Source of the DNA: JBJYKD01 sp049310025
GTDB taxonomy: Bacteria; Bacillota; Thermosediminibacteria; Thermosediminibacterales; Tepidanaerobacteraceae
Length of the DNA: 64,000 nt
Reading direction: 5' to 3'
Assembly (NCBI RefSeq): GCF_049310025.1
Contig: NZ_JBJYKD010000013.1
Location: forward strand, 8,471-72,470
Shown: piece by piece, positions 63,316 to 64,000 of the stretch
Layout: each line of letters opens with the position of its first letter
How positions within the stretch are numbered: position 1 is the first letter of the stretch
Notes under the pieces: model-generated
The model's database searches: none
Told to the model about the DNA's origin: nothing
What the model saw: only the letters and a program-made list of their open reading frames with translations
Position numbers and translations under genes: made by a program

Positions 63316-63753
63316 GTTACTAGCCTGCCTATAAGGGATTGAAACATAGATACAAAACCAAAGACAACAAACAGGAAGCAGAGGTTACTAGCCTGCCTAT
63401 AAGGGATTGAAACAAATACTCATTAAGTTTACTTGTAAAGAAATTAATTGTGGTTACTAGCCTGCCTATAAGGGATTGAAACGAGCAAATGAAGGAAGGA
63501 ATTGAAAAGAAAACACTAGCGGTTACTAGCCTGCCTATAAGGGATTGAAACGCCTCTGGTAATGGTTATGCTCATATCACCAGGCGAGGTTACTAGCCTG
63601 CCTATAAGGGATTGAAACTCTCCAACGACCTGCTTCTCGTCTATCCCCAGCGGGGTTACTAGCCTGCCTATAAGGGATTGAAACTGCCCATCAACGAGAA
63701 TGAGTTTATCATTATTGTTCCAGGTTACTAGCCTGCCTATAAGGGATTGAAAC
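63316..63753 (+). CRISPR. CRISPR array, 7 repeats and 6 spacers
   Basis: Seven identical 30-nt repeats beginning GTTACTAGCCTGCC and ending AAGGGATTGAAAC, at 63316, 63384, 63453, 63522, 63589, 63655 and 63724. All seven are preceded by an extra G, so the unit may be 31 nt. Spacers are 36-39 nt. ATTGAAAC at the 3' end is the usual 8-nt crRNA handle of type I-B, giving rightward transcription. No repeat degenerates toward the distal end; the array is short. Confidence 0.97.
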
Positions 63754-64000
63754 GAACTAATATTGATATTCCCTATTGGTATTAACCCTCTCACCTCCAC
63801 TCGGTCATGGTATACGTGAACGGTAATATGAAGTCTATCAAATAGCTGGCGTGTTGCAATCTTGCCACCTCCGTGCATTGCAAAAGTCAATAGCTCTTCC
63901 TGTTCCGGAATTTGCTTACCAGCTTCGCTAAAATCAATAGTAACTTTCTTTTCCTGTCTGGGAGTGGTAATTATTACCTCTCCTGTTTTATTGTTAATGG
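63754..64000 (-). pseudogene. Recombinase-like gene, 3' part, running into the array
   Basis: On the minus strand an open frame enters from the right edge: TGEVIITTPRQEKKVTIDFS, EQEELLTFAMHGGGKIATRQ, LFDRLHITVHVYHDRVEVRG, LIPIGNINI. The LHITVHVYxDRVEVRG strand resembles the C-terminus of site-specific serine recombinases. No stop occurs before the last CRISPR repeat; the frame continues through three repeats (each read as FQSLIGRLVT) to a stop near 63516. The native end is therefore lost or replaced by the array. Confidence 0.45.

Noticed and set aside
63516..63890. 124-residue protein with repeated FQSLIGRLVT on the minus strand
   Set aside because: Its repeated part is the CRISPR repeat read backwards; only the portion right of 63754 looks like a real gene remnant.
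1..64000. tRNA or rRNA genes
   Set aside because: No cloverleaf-like GGTTCGAATCC/CCA pattern or rRNA segment was recognised on reading; a tRNAscan run would be decisive.

Overview
The window reads as a chromosomal segment of a low-to-mid GC Gram-positive anaerobe of the class Clostridia (Bacillota), probably thermophilic and near the Thermoanaerobacterales/Thermosediminibacterales. The evidence is the glmU-prs-rplY-pth housekeeping order, a tryptophan T-box, the mtlA-mtlR-mtlF-mtlD order, a HesB-like selenoprotein, a YknXYZ-type efflux operon, several ECF sigma/anti-sigma pairs with DUF4367-type anti-sigmas, and a type I-B CRISPR-Cas locus. The taxonomic placement is inference; no rRNA is present.

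Layout. 1-3.5 kb: housekeeping block (glmU partial, prs, rplY, pth). 3.5-8.9 kb: decayed DUF218 and Uma2 genes, two DUF3147-like membrane proteins, a DUF4846 protein, a YtxH-like protein, a cyclase-family hydrolase and a dual-OB-like protein. 8.9-25.6 kb: an AT-rich, heavily decayed accessory island of secreted or lipid-anchored proteins (amidase, C39-like protease, IseA-like inhibitor, beta-propeller lipoproteins), an AgrD-like peptide, an ECF sigma/anti-sigma pair, a c-di-GMP-I riboswitch and many frameshifted genes and internal duplications. 25.5-30.9 kb: intact mannitol operon. 30.9-36.4 kb: efflux operon, an overlooked selenoprotein, a triple-HTH regulator, thioredoxin. 36.6-39.8 kb: zinc-type ABC transporter with a Fur-family regulator. 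40-45 kb: second AT-rich accessory stretch with a LytTR protein, a broken sigma-like gene, a tiny amphipathic peptide and a coiled-coil protein. 45.2-48.7 kb: ECF sigma, anti-sigma and ABC-2 transporter. 48.9-52.4 kb: GGDEF protein, then a T-box controlling trpB2 and trpP. 52.6-54.2 kb: S4-domain protein and acyltransferase. 54.3-63.75 kb: cas6-cas8b-cas7-cas5-cas3-cas4-cas1-cas2 and a seven-repeat CRISPR array, abutting the 3' part of a recombinase-like gene.

The most interesting signal is a promoter family recurring across both accessory islands: GAAACC, exactly 16 nt, then CGACTA or CGTCTA, with an A/T-rich tail. It lies upstream of the AgrD-like/amidase genes, the C39-like gene, the DUF6147-like gene, a minus-strand orphan gene, the LytTR gene, the sigma-like gene and the coiled-coil gene. 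The architecture is that of ECF sigma promoters, and the window encodes candidate sigma factors beside both clusters. I infer a cell-surface/envelope regulon being shuffled by local duplication and deletion. Frameshifts are so numerous in 9-25 kb, often at homopolymers, that real decay and sequencing error must be separated before functions are assigned.
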